DNA from: Paracidovorax konjaci
GTDB lineage: Bacteria > Pseudomonadota > Gammaproteobacteria > Burkholderiales > Burkholderiaceae_C
Length of the DNA stretch: 64,000 nt
Direction: 5' to 3'
NCBI RefSeq assembly: GCF_900112675.1
Contig: NZ_FOMQ01000002.1
Location: 62,001 to 126,000 of the forward strand
Shown here: in pieces, positions 17,887-26,414 of the stretch
How the letters are laid out: each line of letters opens with the position of its first letter
Position numbering within the stretch: the stretch's first letter is position 1
Notes under the pieces: model-generated
The model's input: only the letters and a program-made list of their open reading frames with translations
Told to the model about the DNA's origin: nothing
Database searches by the model: none
Program-made: the position numbers and the translations under genes

Positions 17887-18849
17887 ATGCAGCGACGCCG
17901 TTGGATCCAGTGGGGGGCCGCCGCCGCCCTCGCGCCCACCCTGTCCGCCCGGGCCCAGGGTTTTCCGGCACGGCCGGTGAAGCTCGTGATCGCGTTCCCC
18001 GCGGGCGGCCCCACGGACATCACCATGCGGGTGCTGGCCGACAACGCGTCCAAGGTGCTGGGCCAGCCGGTCATCATCGACAACAAGCCCGGTGCGGGCG
18101 GCACGCTGCCGGCGCAGATGCTGCAGTCGTCCCCGGCCGACGGCTACACCGTGGCGCAGATCCCGCTGGGCGTGTTCCGCATGCCCTACACCACCAAGAT
18201 CAATTGGGACCCGGTCAAGGACATCAGCTACATCGTCAACGTGACCGGCTATGCCTTCGGTGTGGTGGTGCCGGCCGATTCGCCGTTCAAGACCTGGGCG
18301 GATTTCGTGGCCTATGCCAAGGCCAACCCGGGCAAGCTCAGCTATGGCTCGACCGGCGCGCTGACCAGCCCGCACCTGACCATGGAGCGCGCGGCCCAGC
18401 AGCTCGGCCTGCAGCTGCTGCACGTGCCCTACAAGGGCAGCGCGGACCTGATGCAGGCGATCCTCGGCGGGCAGATCATGGCCGCGGCCGATTCCACGGG
18501 CTTCGCGCCGCAGGTGGAGGCCGGCAAGCTGCGGGTGTTGAACACCTGGGGGGCCGAGCGGCTCGCGAAATTTCCCGACGCCCCGACGCTGCGGGAGCTG
18601 GGCATCGACATCGTGCAGAACTCACCCTTCGGCATCGGCGCGCCCAAGGGCACGCCGCCGGAGGTGGTGCGCCGCCTGCACGATGCGTTCAAGGCCGCGA
18701 TGGACCAGGAGAGCTACCGCAGCGCCCTCGCGCGCTACGACATGGTGCCGATCTACATGGACACCGCCGCCTACCGGCAGTTCGCCCAGGACACCTACGC
18801 CCGCGAGAAGGCGGTCATCGACAAGCTGGGGCTGGCCAAAGCGCAATAG
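17887..18849 (+). CDS. Bug-family (TctC-type) periplasmic solute receptor
   Basis: A 320-residue receptor with an arginine-rich start (RRRWIQW) and hydrophobic segment, cleavage probably after ARA near residue 23. Bug landmarks: VIAFPAGGPTDITMRVLAD, VIIDNKPGAGG and VPYKGSADLMQAILGG. AGGAG at 17874-17878 fixes the ATG at 17887. No tripartite transporter genes are adjacent. It shares the fold and family of the receptor at 4208 but differs clearly in sequence, so it probably has a different ligand. Its 3' side carries a GC hairpin and the first copy of the interspersed repeat. Confidence 0.88.
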   Translation: MQRRRWIQWGAAAALAPTLSARAQGFPARPVKLVIAFPAGGPTDITMRVLADNASKVLGQPVIIDNKPGAGGTLPAQMLQSSPADGYTVAQIPLGVFRMPYTTKINWDPVKDISYIVNVTGYAFGVVVPADSPFKTWADFVAYAKANPGKLSYGSTGALTSPHLTMERAAQQLGLQLLHVPYKGSADLMQAILGGQIMAAADSTGFAPQVEAGKLRVLNTWGAERLAKFPDAPTLRELGIDIVQNSPFGIGAPKGTPPEVVRRLHDAFKAAMDQESYRSALARYDMVPIYMDTAAYRQFAQDTYAREKAVIDKLGLAKAQ

Positions 18850-18870
18850 CCAGCAGGCCGCTGCCTGCAG

Positions 18871-18935
18871 TTTGCTATTAAATTAATAGCAAACTATTCA
18901 ATGGATACGGCGGCATGGAGGCGATTTGGCTTCAA
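18871..18935 (+). repeat. Interspersed palindromic element, copy A
   Basis: The element begins with 11-bp perfect arms TTTGCTATTAA and TTAATAGCAAA around a single A (18871-18893). A tail common to all copies follows, with the core AATGGAT-CGGCGGCATG (18899-18916). A GC hairpin (GCAGGC-CGCT-GCCTGC, 18853-18868) stands just before it. It lies between two converging genes and its tail is read on the minus strand as the last codons and stop of the HAD phosphatase gene. Copies B and C are at 31031 and 49468. Confidence 0.8.
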
Positions 18936-19784
18936 GATGGCCTGCGCCACCTCCGCAAAGCCCGCCCCGCGCTCCGCGCGCGTGACGAAGCGCGGCCGGT
19001 GGGCAAGCTGCGGCACGAAGCGCGCGATGTTGGCCACGCCCACGCTGTGCGGGAAGGCCTCGAACATCGCCTGGTCGTTGGTGGAATCACCCACGTAGAC
19101 CCAGCGGCCGATCTCCGCGTCCAGCGCGCGGCCGAACAGCGTGCGCACGATCCAGCGCGCACCGGCGAGCTTGTCGTGGTCGCCGTACCAGCCGTTGATG
19201 TGGATGCTGCTCACCGTGGCGTGCATGCCCTCGGCGAGCATGCGCTGCACGACCGCGTCGATGGCGGCCTGCGGCAACTGCGTGAACTCGCTGTGGTCGA
19301 TGGCGATGTCGCACTCGCGGCCCGCAGAATCGGTGGCCCGGCGCGCGCCGGGGACTTCGCGCTCGATGCGCGCGAGCACCTCCTGCATGCGCGCGTACTG
19401 CGCAGCGCGCGTGGCGGCGTCCTGCTGGTAGAGCTTGTGCAGCGCGGCGGACTGCGGCGGACCGCCCACGCCCGACGCGGCCGCGGCCGCTGCCAGGGGC
19501 TCGCGGGACATCGCCACGGCGCCGTTCTCGGCCACGATCGCGTTCACGGGCCATGCCAGGGCGAAGGGCTCGCTCCAGCCGGCCGGCCGGCCGGTGACGG
19601 GGATCACCGCCAGGCCGGCGTGGCGCAGGGACTGCAGGGACTGCAGCGCGTCGGTGGTGATGGCGCCTTCGGTGGTCAGCGTGTCGTCGATGTCGGTGAA
19701 CACGCCGATCAGGTCGGCTGGGGCACGCCACTGGTCCAGCGGCTGCAGGTTGGGAGCGGGGCGCGATAGCGTGGCGGGCGTCAT
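18894..19784 (-). CDS. HAD-superfamily phosphatase (mannosyl-3-phosphoglycerate phosphatase-like)
   Basis: A 296-residue HAD protein of the class with a C2 cap. Motif I is DIDDT at residues 31-35 (nucleophile D31, acid D33). The segment VIPVTGRPAGWSEPFA is motif II, a lysine follows in the HDKLAGARW part, and motif IV is VYVGDSTNDQAMFEAF. The order and spacing resemble mannosyl-3-phosphoglycerate and sucrose/trehalose-phosphate phosphatases, so a sugar phosphate is the likely substrate. Its start overlaps the GH42-like gene stop by four bases, so it ends the glycan operon. The last seven residues and stop lie inside repeat copy A. Confidence 0.8.
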   Translation of the reverse strand: MTPATLSRPAPNLQPLDQWRAPADLIGVFTDIDDTLTTEGAITTDALQSLQSLRHAGLAVIPVTGRPAGWSEPFALAWPVNAIVAENGAVAMSREPLAAAAAASGVGGPPQSAALHKLYQQDAATRAAQYARMQEVLARIEREVPGARRATDSAGRECDIAIDHSEFTQLPQAAIDAVVQRMLAEGMHATVSSIHINGWYGDHDKLAGARWIVRTLFGRALDAEIGRWVYVGDSTNDQAMFEAFPHSVGVANIARFVPQLAHRPRFVTRAERGAGFAEVAQAILKPNRLHAAVSIE

Positions 19785-21682
19785 TGGCGGGCGAATTCGA
19801 TGAGGGCGCGGTAGAAGCGGTCGGAACCGTCCTGCGGGTTGCCGGGCGACAGCTCCATGCGGTCGATGCCCTGCCCGGTGTTTTTCTTGAGCCGTGCAGG
19901 GATCACCGAGAAGAAGTAGGGGCTGATGAACCGCGCGCCGCTGGCACGCTGGAACTGCAGCGCGGAGAGCGCCACGCCGTCGCGCTTCCACTGCTGGGGG
20001 TGGAATTCCGGCACGCCGTATTCCTGGATGCCGCGCTCCGCCAGGAAACGCTGCACCCAGGCGTTCTGCGTCGCGCCGCCGTACAGGTTGATGCCGTGCT
20101 TCCAGGGCGCGGTGCGCTCCAGCGTGGCCTCGACCGCGAACAGCTGCGGGTTCCACGACGAATTCACGGCGGGCAGGATCTGGTGCGAATAGAGCTTCGA
20201 TGCCGGCAGGCCCGCGTCCCGCGCGATGCCGTGGAACGCCTTGAGCCACTCGGCGACCTGCTCGGCGCGGTAGTCGTTCCAGTCGCGCGCCAGCGGGTTG
20301 AAGAGCACCGCGGGCTCGGTGTGGGGAATGGGCATGTCGATGTGCGCTAGCAGGCCTTGCAGCGTGCCGGCGTCCGCCATGCCGAACACGCCCGGTGGGC
20401 GGCGCGTCGGGACGGCGGCGGTGCGGTCCCGCGGGAGCACGGTGAAGGGCACTTCGAACACGCGGTAGCGCGCCGGGCCGCTGCGGGCCACGATCTGAGC
20501 GCGGTGCCGGCCGGGGGGCAGCGCGCGGTAGTCCAGGTCGAGCCGGAAGCCCACGTTCGGGGTGTCGACGGCCTCCAGGGCCCGGTAGACGTCCAGCCGG
20601 TGCAGCTCGCGCGGGATCGGCCCCACGTGCCGCGCGTCGAGGTAGAGGTCGAGCCCGTCGATGCGCCCGCGCGGATCCCACAGCCAGCCCGCCACGGCCA
20701 GCGTGCCGGCGGCCGCGGCGTCGTAGTGCTCCAGCACGGGGGCCTGCGGGTCCGCCCGGGCATCGCGCCGCGGTGCCTGGATCTGCGCGAACGACGAGAA
20801 ACGGGCACCCAGGCGCTCGTTCAGTGCCGCGAGGCTGCCGTAGCGGCGTTCGAGGTAGCGGCGGAAGCCCTCGACGGACGCGGCGCTGTAATCGGTGGTC
20901 TTCTGCGCCCCGTGGTCGCCCATGCCGTTCTCGAAATCGGGGAAGAACTGGTGCACTTCTCCGGCCAGCGTCAGGGCCACGATGCGGTCCTGCACGGCCG
21001 CGGGCAGGGCCTGCAGGCGGCGCGCCACGTAGCGCAGCGCCTCGAAGCGGTAGCGGTTGACGGGAATGTCGGGATCGGTGAGCAGTGTGTAGGGCACGAC
21101 GCGGTGGCCGAAGTAATCGACCTCCGGCGCGCGGCCGTCCGGCAGCAGCATCAGGTTGCGCGGGTCTTCCGACAGCTCGCGCGTGAGCGGGCCGACGGCG
21201 TCGAAGTGGTTGGCGGCCAGGTACACGACGACGGGCCGCTGCACCTCGGTGATGAGGCGCAGGTAGCTGTCCACCAGCGCCGGATCGATCTCCCATCCGC
21301 GCGGCGTGCGTCGGTAGAGGCCGAGCAACTGCAAAGTGGCGGTGAATCCGACCTGCACGTCGCCGGCCGGGCCGCCGGGCTCGAGCGTGTCCAGCAGTTC
21401 GCGCACGGCGCGTGCGCCGGTGCGTCCGAGCTGCCGGCAGCGCGCCGCGGCCGCTTCGAAATCGGTGATCGCGGGGTCGGAGGCCACGTCGTCGCAGACC
21501 TCCATGCCGACGATCGTCGGGGCCAGGATCAGGGGTGGGCGGGGCGCGCCCGCGCCGGCCGCGGCAGGCGCCGGAGCGGCGGCCCAGGCCTGCGGCAGGC
21601 CGGCCGCCAGCCACAGCAGCGCCGCGGCCGTGCGCAGGCGGCGGCCGAAAGCCGGCCGGGCCGGGCGCGCGCTGCGGAGCAT
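19781..21682 (-). CDS. Exported GH42-like (beta-galactosidase-type TIM barrel) protein
   Basis: A 633-residue protein with a signal peptide (about 1-35, cleavage after AWA). The segment VEGFRRYLERRYGSLAALNERLGARFSSF resembles the part of GH42 enzymes that reads F-x2-W/Y-L-x3-Y-x2-L-x2-LN-x2-W/LG-x-F; LAGEVHQFFPDFENG could hold the acid/base glutamate. A middle domain (about 330-440) looks beta-sheet-rich, with PRGRIDGLDLYLD. The family match is partial, so glycosidase activity is a guess. The product would be periplasmic or outer-surface. It lies 14 bases after the GT-C-like gene and overlaps the HAD gene. Confidence 0.6.
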   Translation of the reverse strand: MLRSARPARPAFGRRLRTAAALLWLAAGLPQAWAAAPAPAAAGAGAPRPPLILAPTIVGMEVCDDVASDPAITDFEAAAARCRQLGRTGARAVRELLDTLEPGGPAGDVQVGFTATLQLLGLYRRTPRGWEIDPALVDSYLRLITEVQRPVVVYLAANHFDAVGPLTRELSEDPRNLMLLPDGRAPEVDYFGHRVVPYTLLTDPDIPVNRYRFEALRYVARRLQALPAAVQDRIVALTLAGEVHQFFPDFENGMGDHGAQKTTDYSAASVEGFRRYLERRYGSLAALNERLGARFSSFAQIQAPRRDARADPQAPVLEHYDAAAAGTLAVAGWLWDPRGRIDGLDLYLDARHVGPIPRELHRLDVYRALEAVDTPNVGFRLDLDYRALPPGRHRAQIVARSGPARYRVFEVPFTVLPRDRTAAVPTRRPPGVFGMADAGTLQGLLAHIDMPIPHTEPAVLFNPLARDWNDYRAEQVAEWLKAFHGIARDAGLPASKLYSHQILPAVNSSWNPQLFAVEATLERTAPWKHGINLYGGATQNAWVQRFLAERGIQEYGVPEFHPQQWKRDGVALSALQFQRASGARFISPYFFSVIPARLKKNTGQGIDRMELSPGNPQDGSDRFYRALIEFARQ

Positions 21683-21696
21683 GGGCCGGTCCGCCT

Positions 21697-23511
21697 TCAC
21701 TCGCCCAGGGCCTGTTGGCGGAAGTGCCGCCCGGGGCTGGCCTGGTAGAGCCCCATCACGTCGAATTGCATGAGCGTGCCGGGATCGCATTCGAAGCGCA
21801 GCAGCATGCGCCGCGCGCCGCCCTCGGGCAGGATCACGTGGTGCATGCCCCAGTTGATGTCCTGGCCCTGGCGCAGGCCCTCCAGGCGGATGAGCGCCGA
21901 GCGCTCGGCGCCGTCGGCGCGTCGCTGGAACAGCCAGGCGCGGCTGCATCGGCCCTCGAAGCGCGGCATGCCCAGGTGCACAAGCGAGATCATGTCCTGC
22001 GGCGGGGGCTCCGCGGGGGCCCATTCCACCGTGGCGGTGCCGCCCACCATGCGCACGGGGGCGCGGAACGGATCGCCGTCCCAGCCTTCGGTGTGCAGAT
22101 CGTTGCCGTCCGCGATGGCCACGGCCCGTGGCGGGATCAGGGCGAAATCGGGCAGCAGGGCACGGCTGTGGCGCTGGTGGTAGGCACCGATGGCGATGCC
22201 CGCCACCACGGCGGCGAAGGCGCACGGCAACGCCACGCGGCGGCGCGGCCGGCTCCAGAGCCAGGCCACGCCCTGTGCCGCGAGCAGCACGAAGAGGATG
22301 TCCAGCGCGCTGATGCTATAGCGCGGGTTGTAGAGCACCGGCACGTGCACGGCGCACTGGTAGGCGGCGGCGCCCCCCACCACCCAGCCCATCACCTGCC
22401 GGCGGCTGCCCCAGAAACCGAGCACCGCCAGCAGCACGAGCACCACGCGCCAGGCGCGGTCGTTCATCACGTGCCACTCGAGGTGGGCGCGGCTGAAGAA
22501 CAGCACGGCCCCGAGCTTGCGCACGTACATCTTCATCAGCTCGCCGGTGGGCAGCTCGCGCAGCATGGTCTTGGCGACCTCCATGAGCCGGCGGTCGCCT
22601 TCCATCGAGAGGTGCCCCGCCGTTCCGCCCACGATGGTGGATTCGTCGTGCGCGAGCCCGAAGAAGGGCGGCTCGTAGCCCGACAGCACGGGGTTGCTGC
22701 CGAAGTACAGCGCCGCTCCGCTGCCCGTCGCCACCATGGGCCGGCCGAAGGCCTCGTTCTGCCGCACCATGTAGGCGCCCACGAGCAGCGCGGCGATGAG
22801 GTGGATCACGGCGATGCGCACGGCCGCGCCGCGCGCATCGCCGCGCAGGCGCCACGCTGCCACGAGGAAGGCCACCACCGCGAACGGGAGCCAGTACATG
22901 TAGGTCGCGCGTGTCAGCGTCGCCGAAGCCAGGGCCAGGCCGGCCAGCACCACCGCACCGATCCGGGCCGCGGAAGGGCGCGGTGCCTTGCCGGCCGCCG
23001 TGGCCGGCACCGCCCGCGGCTGGGCCGCGCAGCTCGTGGCCCACAGCCACACCGCCACCAGGAAGATGAACGGGGATTCGCCCATCAGCGTGGCTCCTGC
23101 CTCCACCAGCATGTGGGGCAGCGCGTACAGCCAGCCCGCCGCCACGGCAGCCACGCGGCCGCCCATGCGGCGTGCCGCGTCGAACGTGAGGACCATCGCG
23201 GTCAGCGAGATGGCGAGGTTGGCGGTCTTCACGGCCACCGGATTCGCCCCGGCGAGCGCCATGTACACCACCGCGCCCGGTGCCACCTTGTAGGAATCGG
23301 GATGGTTGAAGAGGCGCGACGAATCCTCCAGCAGTTGCCGCGCGAGCGGCAGGTACGTGTGGAGCGAGTCGAAAGGGATGTCGGTGCGCGCCAGCACATC
23401 GACCATGCGGGCGGCGTAGAAGATGAGGGGGACGACGAGTCCCCAGAACATCCAGGTGGCGGTCAGCGGCGCGCTGTCGTATGGCGTGCGGGCGGGGAAC
23501 GGGCGGCTCAC
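21697..23511 (-). CDS. Polytopic membrane protein, GT-C (GT39/ArnT-like) glycosyltransferase candidate
   Basis: A 604-residue protein with about 10-12 membrane helices in the first 430 residues and a soluble periplasmic C-terminal domain. The first loop contains the acidic-looking RTDIPFDSLHTYLPLARQLLEDSS and helix 3 ends with MGESPFIFLVAVWLW. The architecture resembles GT-C enzymes, which use polyprenyl-phosphate sugars at the periplasmic face. It begins with GTG at 23511, four bases inside the GT2 gene stop (GTGA overlap). With the GT2 and the small flippase candidate next to it, it could transfer a sugar onto an envelope acceptor. No name can be given with confidence. Confidence 0.6.
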   Translation of the reverse strand: MSRPFPARTPYDSAPLTATWMFWGLVVPLIFYAARMVDVLARTDIPFDSLHTYLPLARQLLEDSSRLFNHPDSYKVAPGAVVYMALAGANPVAVKTANLAISLTAMVLTFDAARRMGGRVAAVAAGWLYALPHMLVEAGATLMGESPFIFLVAVWLWATSCAAQPRAVPATAAGKAPRPSAARIGAVVLAGLALASATLTRATYMYWLPFAVVAFLVAAWRLRGDARGAAVRIAVIHLIAALLVGAYMVRQNEAFGRPMVATGSGAALYFGSNPVLSGYEPPFFGLAHDESTIVGGTAGHLSMEGDRRLMEVAKTMLRELPTGELMKMYVRKLGAVLFFSRAHLEWHVMNDRAWRVVLVLLAVLGFWGSRRQVMGWVVGGAAAYQCAVHVPVLYNPRYSISALDILFVLLAAQGVAWLWSRPRRRVALPCAFAAVVAGIAIGAYHQRHSRALLPDFALIPPRAVAIADGNDLHTEGWDGDPFRAPVRMVGGTATVEWAPAEPPPQDMISLVHLGMPRFEGRCSRAWLFQRRADGAERSALIRLEGLRQGQDINWGMHHVILPEGGARRMLLRFECDPGTLMQFDVMGLYQASPGRHFRQQALGE

Positions 23512-24533
23512 TGCACTGCCTCCGCCGGCGCGGCAGGGGCGGGTTCCTCCACATCGTAGTCCGCCAGTTGCGGACTCAGGGGCTCGGTCGGCACGCTGCT
23601 CACGTCGTGGTGCAGGAAGGCGACCAGGAACTGGATACCCACCAGCACGGGCAGCGCGGCCAGCATCACGGTGCCGCTCGTCGCGGGGTGGTCGCCGACG
23701 GCGCTGCCGATCCAGCGCACGGCCCCGAACACGCAGCCCCAGACCAGCAGGAGCAGGCCGAAGATGCTGTAGATCGAGCCGGCGTTGAAGTCGCGCACGA
23801 AGTAGCTGTAGGTGTAGCGGCGCAGCAGCCGCGACGCGTGCTTCTTGAGGAATTCGGGCAGCACGCGGCCGATCTTGAGGTTCGATTCCTCGTCGGCGTA
23901 CACCGAGTCCATCGGTACGTCGCGCACCACCGCGCGCAGCGTGTTGAGGCGGAACAGCATGTCCGTCTCGAAGAAATAGCGGCGTTCCAGCTTGTCGAGC
24001 GGCAGCTCGCGCAGCACGCTGGTGTGGATGGCGGTGTAGCCGTTGGTCGGGTCCATGATGGGCCAGTAGCCGCAGCTCAGCTTGGTCATGAACGAGAGCA
24101 CGGCGTTGCCGAAGAGGCGCACCGGCGGCATGCCGCGCACCGATTCGGGCCGGAAGAAGCGGTTGCCCTTGGTGTAGTCGGCGCGCCCGGCCTGGATGGG
24201 CCGCACGAAATGCGGCAGCAGCAGCGGGTTCATCTGGCCGTCGCCGTCGATCTTCACCACGATGTCCATGCCGTCCGCGATGGCCTGGTGGTAGGCGGTC
24301 ACCACGGCGCCGCCCACGCCCCGGTTCTCGGGGTTGAACAGCACGCGCACGCGCGGATCGGTGCAGTTCGCCTGGATGAACGCGCCGCTGCCCTCGGGGC
24401 AGGCATCGTCCACCGCGTAGATGCGGGTCACCGACGCCGGCACCGTGCGGATCACCTCCAGCACGTGCTGCGTCACCTTGTAGCAGGGGATCGCCACCGC
24501 GATCGCCATCGCGCGCTGCTGTGCCGTGCTCAT
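23508..24533 (-). CDS. Family 2 glycosyltransferase (polyprenyl-phosphate sugar synthase type)
   Basis: A 341-residue GT-A protein followed by two membrane helices near the C-terminus (about 255-310). The start IAVAIPCYKV and the nucleotide-sugar site VKIDGDGQMNP with D95-G-D97 are typical, as are MDPTNGYTAIHTSVL and the FFETDMLFRLN acceptor region. This layout matches DPM1/GtrB/ArnC-type enzymes that attach a sugar to a polyprenyl phosphate at the cytoplasmic face. It overlaps the ArnE-like gene by four bases upstream and the GT-C-like gene by four bases downstream, so the three products are probably made together. Confidence 0.85.
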   Translation of the reverse strand: MSTAQQRAMAIAVAIPCYKVTQHVLEVIRTVPASVTRIYAVDDACPEGSGAFIQANCTDPRVRVLFNPENRGVGGAVVTAYHQAIADGMDIVVKIDGDGQMNPLLLPHFVRPIQAGRADYTKGNRFFRPESVRGMPPVRLFGNAVLSFMTKLSCGYWPIMDPTNGYTAIHTSVLRELPLDKLERRYFFETDMLFRLNTLRAVVRDVPMDSVYADEESNLKIGRVLPEFLKKHASRLLRRYTYSYFVRDFNAGSIYSIFGLLLLVWGCVFGAVRWIGSAVGDHPATSGTVMLAALPVLVGIQFLVAFLHHDVSSVPTEPLSPQLADYDVEEPAPAAPAEAVQ

Positions 24534-24883
24534 GCCCCGGCCCTCCCTGCCACGGCGATGCCCACGAGGATCAGCGCGCCGCCGGCGAAGGTCTGCAGGT
24601 GCAGGGGCTCGTCCAGGAAGAACCATCCCATGGCCGGCACCAGCAGGAACGCCAGGCCCATGAACGGGTACGCCAGGTGCAGGGGCGCGCTGCGCAGCAC
24701 CCAGATCCAGAGCAGCGTGGTGACGCCGTACAGCGCCAGCGCCACGATGAGCCAGCCGTTGAACAGCCAGTCGGTGAGCGCGGGCTGCGCCGGCAGCATC
24801 ATCGCGGCCTTCTTGAACAGCAGCTGCCCGACGGAGATGCCGAACACGCACAGGAGCGTCAGGGAGGTCAGTAGCAGGGACAT
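24530..24883 (-). CDS. Small four-helix EamA/SMR-type membrane protein (ArnE-like flippase candidate)
   Basis: A 117-residue protein with four hydrophobic helices and almost no loops. The start SLTLLCVFGISVGQLLFKKAA and the end PLHLQTFAGGALILVGIAVAG match the SMR/ArnE fold. Proteins of this kind next to a polyprenyl-phosphate GT2 flip the lipid-linked sugar across the inner membrane, as ArnEF and GtrA do. Simple drug export is the alternative. It overlaps the GT2 gene by four bases, which supports the flippase reading. Confidence 0.72.
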   Translation of the reverse strand: MSLLLTSLTLLCVFGISVGQLLFKKAAMMLPAQPALTDWLFNGWLIVALALYGVTTLLWIWVLRSAPLHLAYPFMGLAFLLVPAMGWFFLDEPLHLQTFAGGALILVGIAVAGRAGA

Positions 24884-24917
24884 GGGCGACGGGAAGGTTG
24901 GAAGAAGATGGAAGAAA

Positions 24918-26396
24918 TCAACGGACGGGCTGCGGCGCGGGAGCGGCGAACGCGGCCGCTTCGCGGCGCAGCACCCAGGCCGGGAGCAGGGCGAGCGGCA
25001 GCACGAAGAAGGGCAGCAGGTAGCGGTACTCGCCTGCGGTGGAAAGCAGGAAAATGGCACCGCACTGTATCGCCATCGGCAGCGCGACGACCAGCAGGGC
25101 CGCGTCCCGCCGCCGAACGCCGCGCACGAGCGCCCAGGCGAGCAGCGCGAAGCCGGCCCATGGCGTCCAGAGCAGCCAGCGGAGGTGGTAGCTGGCCTTC
25201 TGGAGCGCGATGAAACCGCGTTCCACCTCTTCGAGGTCGAACCGCCGGTAGGTCGAGTCGGAATGGATGCGCGGGAGCACCTGGGTCGCGTAGGTCACGG
25301 CGGGGAAGCCGCCCTCGGCGAGCGCCGCCGTGAGGAACACCGTGGTCCGGCTGCCCGCGAAGACGGGCAGGTTGTGCCAGAGGTTGTAGCGGAAGAACTC
25401 CCGCACGAGCGTGCGGCGGTCGTCACCGGGCAAGCCGCCCAGTTGCGGCCCCTCGGGGTGGAACACCAGCATGTCCCAGTAGGCGGGGTCCGAATAGGCG
25501 TTCATCGACGCGATGGGCCGGTGGCGGCGCAGCAGCTCCAGCGTGGCCGGCGAGACGCGCGGCTCGGCCAGCACCCAGGGGTCGTTCATGTGCGCGAACT
25601 GCGTCCACAGGTCGTGCATCGCATGCGGCCGCAGGAAGTTCACGGTCTCGAACACCGCCATGGGGTAGACGGCTTCCTGCGTCTGCGCGGGGTGCGCCCG
25701 GTGCGCCGCGGCCATCAGCGCGCACCACGCCAGCAGGATGGCGCCGAGCACCCGCCGGGCGCGGCCGCGCACGAACGGCAGCACGGCCACCACCGGCAGC
25801 AGGAACACGAGCCCGTTGGGCCGGCCGAAGGCTGCGAAGGGCAGCACCACCGCCACCATCGCGAGCGAAGCGGCATCCATGCCGCGGCGGCGCACGGCGA
25901 GCCACAGCTCGAACATCAGTCCGCAGGACGCCACCGCGAAGATGGCATCGGGGTAGAGCGTGCCCGTGAAGGCGATCATGTGCGGCGCGAGCGCCACGGA
26001 CACGAGGCCGAAGAGGCTGGTCTTGCGCAGGCCCGCGCTCCAGCTCCAGGCCAGCATGCGCGCCAGGACCAGCGCGCACAGCAGCATGAGCGCCAGCACC
26101 GGCACTTCGACCAGCCGCGTGCCGCCGTAGAGCAGGCGGATGGCGTAGTACCAGAACACCGTCTTGCCGGAGCGGAACGCGCCGTCGCCCTCGACCTCCA
26201 GCAGGATCGCCACGCTGTCCTCGCCGAGGATGCCGGGCCAGAAGGCCAGCAGCCACAGTCCGTAGGCCGCGGCGAGCGCCGCCCAGAACGCCAGAAAGAC
26301 CGCGCCTGCCCGCCGCGGGGACGCGGTGCCCCGCCACGCAGCGTCAGCGCGCGCCGGTGCTGTGGCGGCGGGGGAGGGCGGGTGGGTTGCGGACAT
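24918..26396 (-). CDS. Polytopic membrane protein, second GT-C-like glycosyltransferase candidate
   Basis: A 492-residue membrane protein with about 11 helices. The first periplasmic loop has FWPGILGEDSVAILLEVEG, an acidic motif in the position used for catalysis by GT-C enzymes, and helix pairs with TLYPDAIFAVASCGLMFEL. A long loop at about 225-385 is soluble, and helices resume at the end. It shares the design, but little sequence, with the protein at 21697. It is separated by 34 bases from the flippase candidate and by 18 from the prfC stop upstream. I do not recognise a named family. Confidence 0.6.
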   Translation of the reverse strand: MSATHPPSPAATAPARADAAWRGTASPRRAGAVFLAFWAALAAAYGLWLLAFWPGILGEDSVAILLEVEGDGAFRSGKTVFWYYAIRLLYGGTRLVEVPVLALMLLCALVLARMLAWSWSAGLRKTSLFGLVSVALAPHMIAFTGTLYPDAIFAVASCGLMFELWLAVRRRGMDAASLAMVAVVLPFAAFGRPNGLVFLLPVVAVLPFVRGRARRVLGAILLAWCALMAAAHRAHPAQTQEAVYPMAVFETVNFLRPHAMHDLWTQFAHMNDPWVLAEPRVSPATLELLRRHRPIASMNAYSDPAYWDMLVFHPEGPQLGGLPGDDRRTLVREFFRYNLWHNLPVFAGSRTTVFLTAALAEGGFPAVTYATQVLPRIHSDSTYRRFDLEEVERGFIALQKASYHLRWLLWTPWAGFALLAWALVRGVRRRDAALLVVALPMAIQCGAIFLLSTAGEYRYLLPFFVLPLALLPAWVLRREAAAFAAPAPQPVR

Positions 26397-26414
26397 GGGC
26401 GCTCGGGGAACCGG

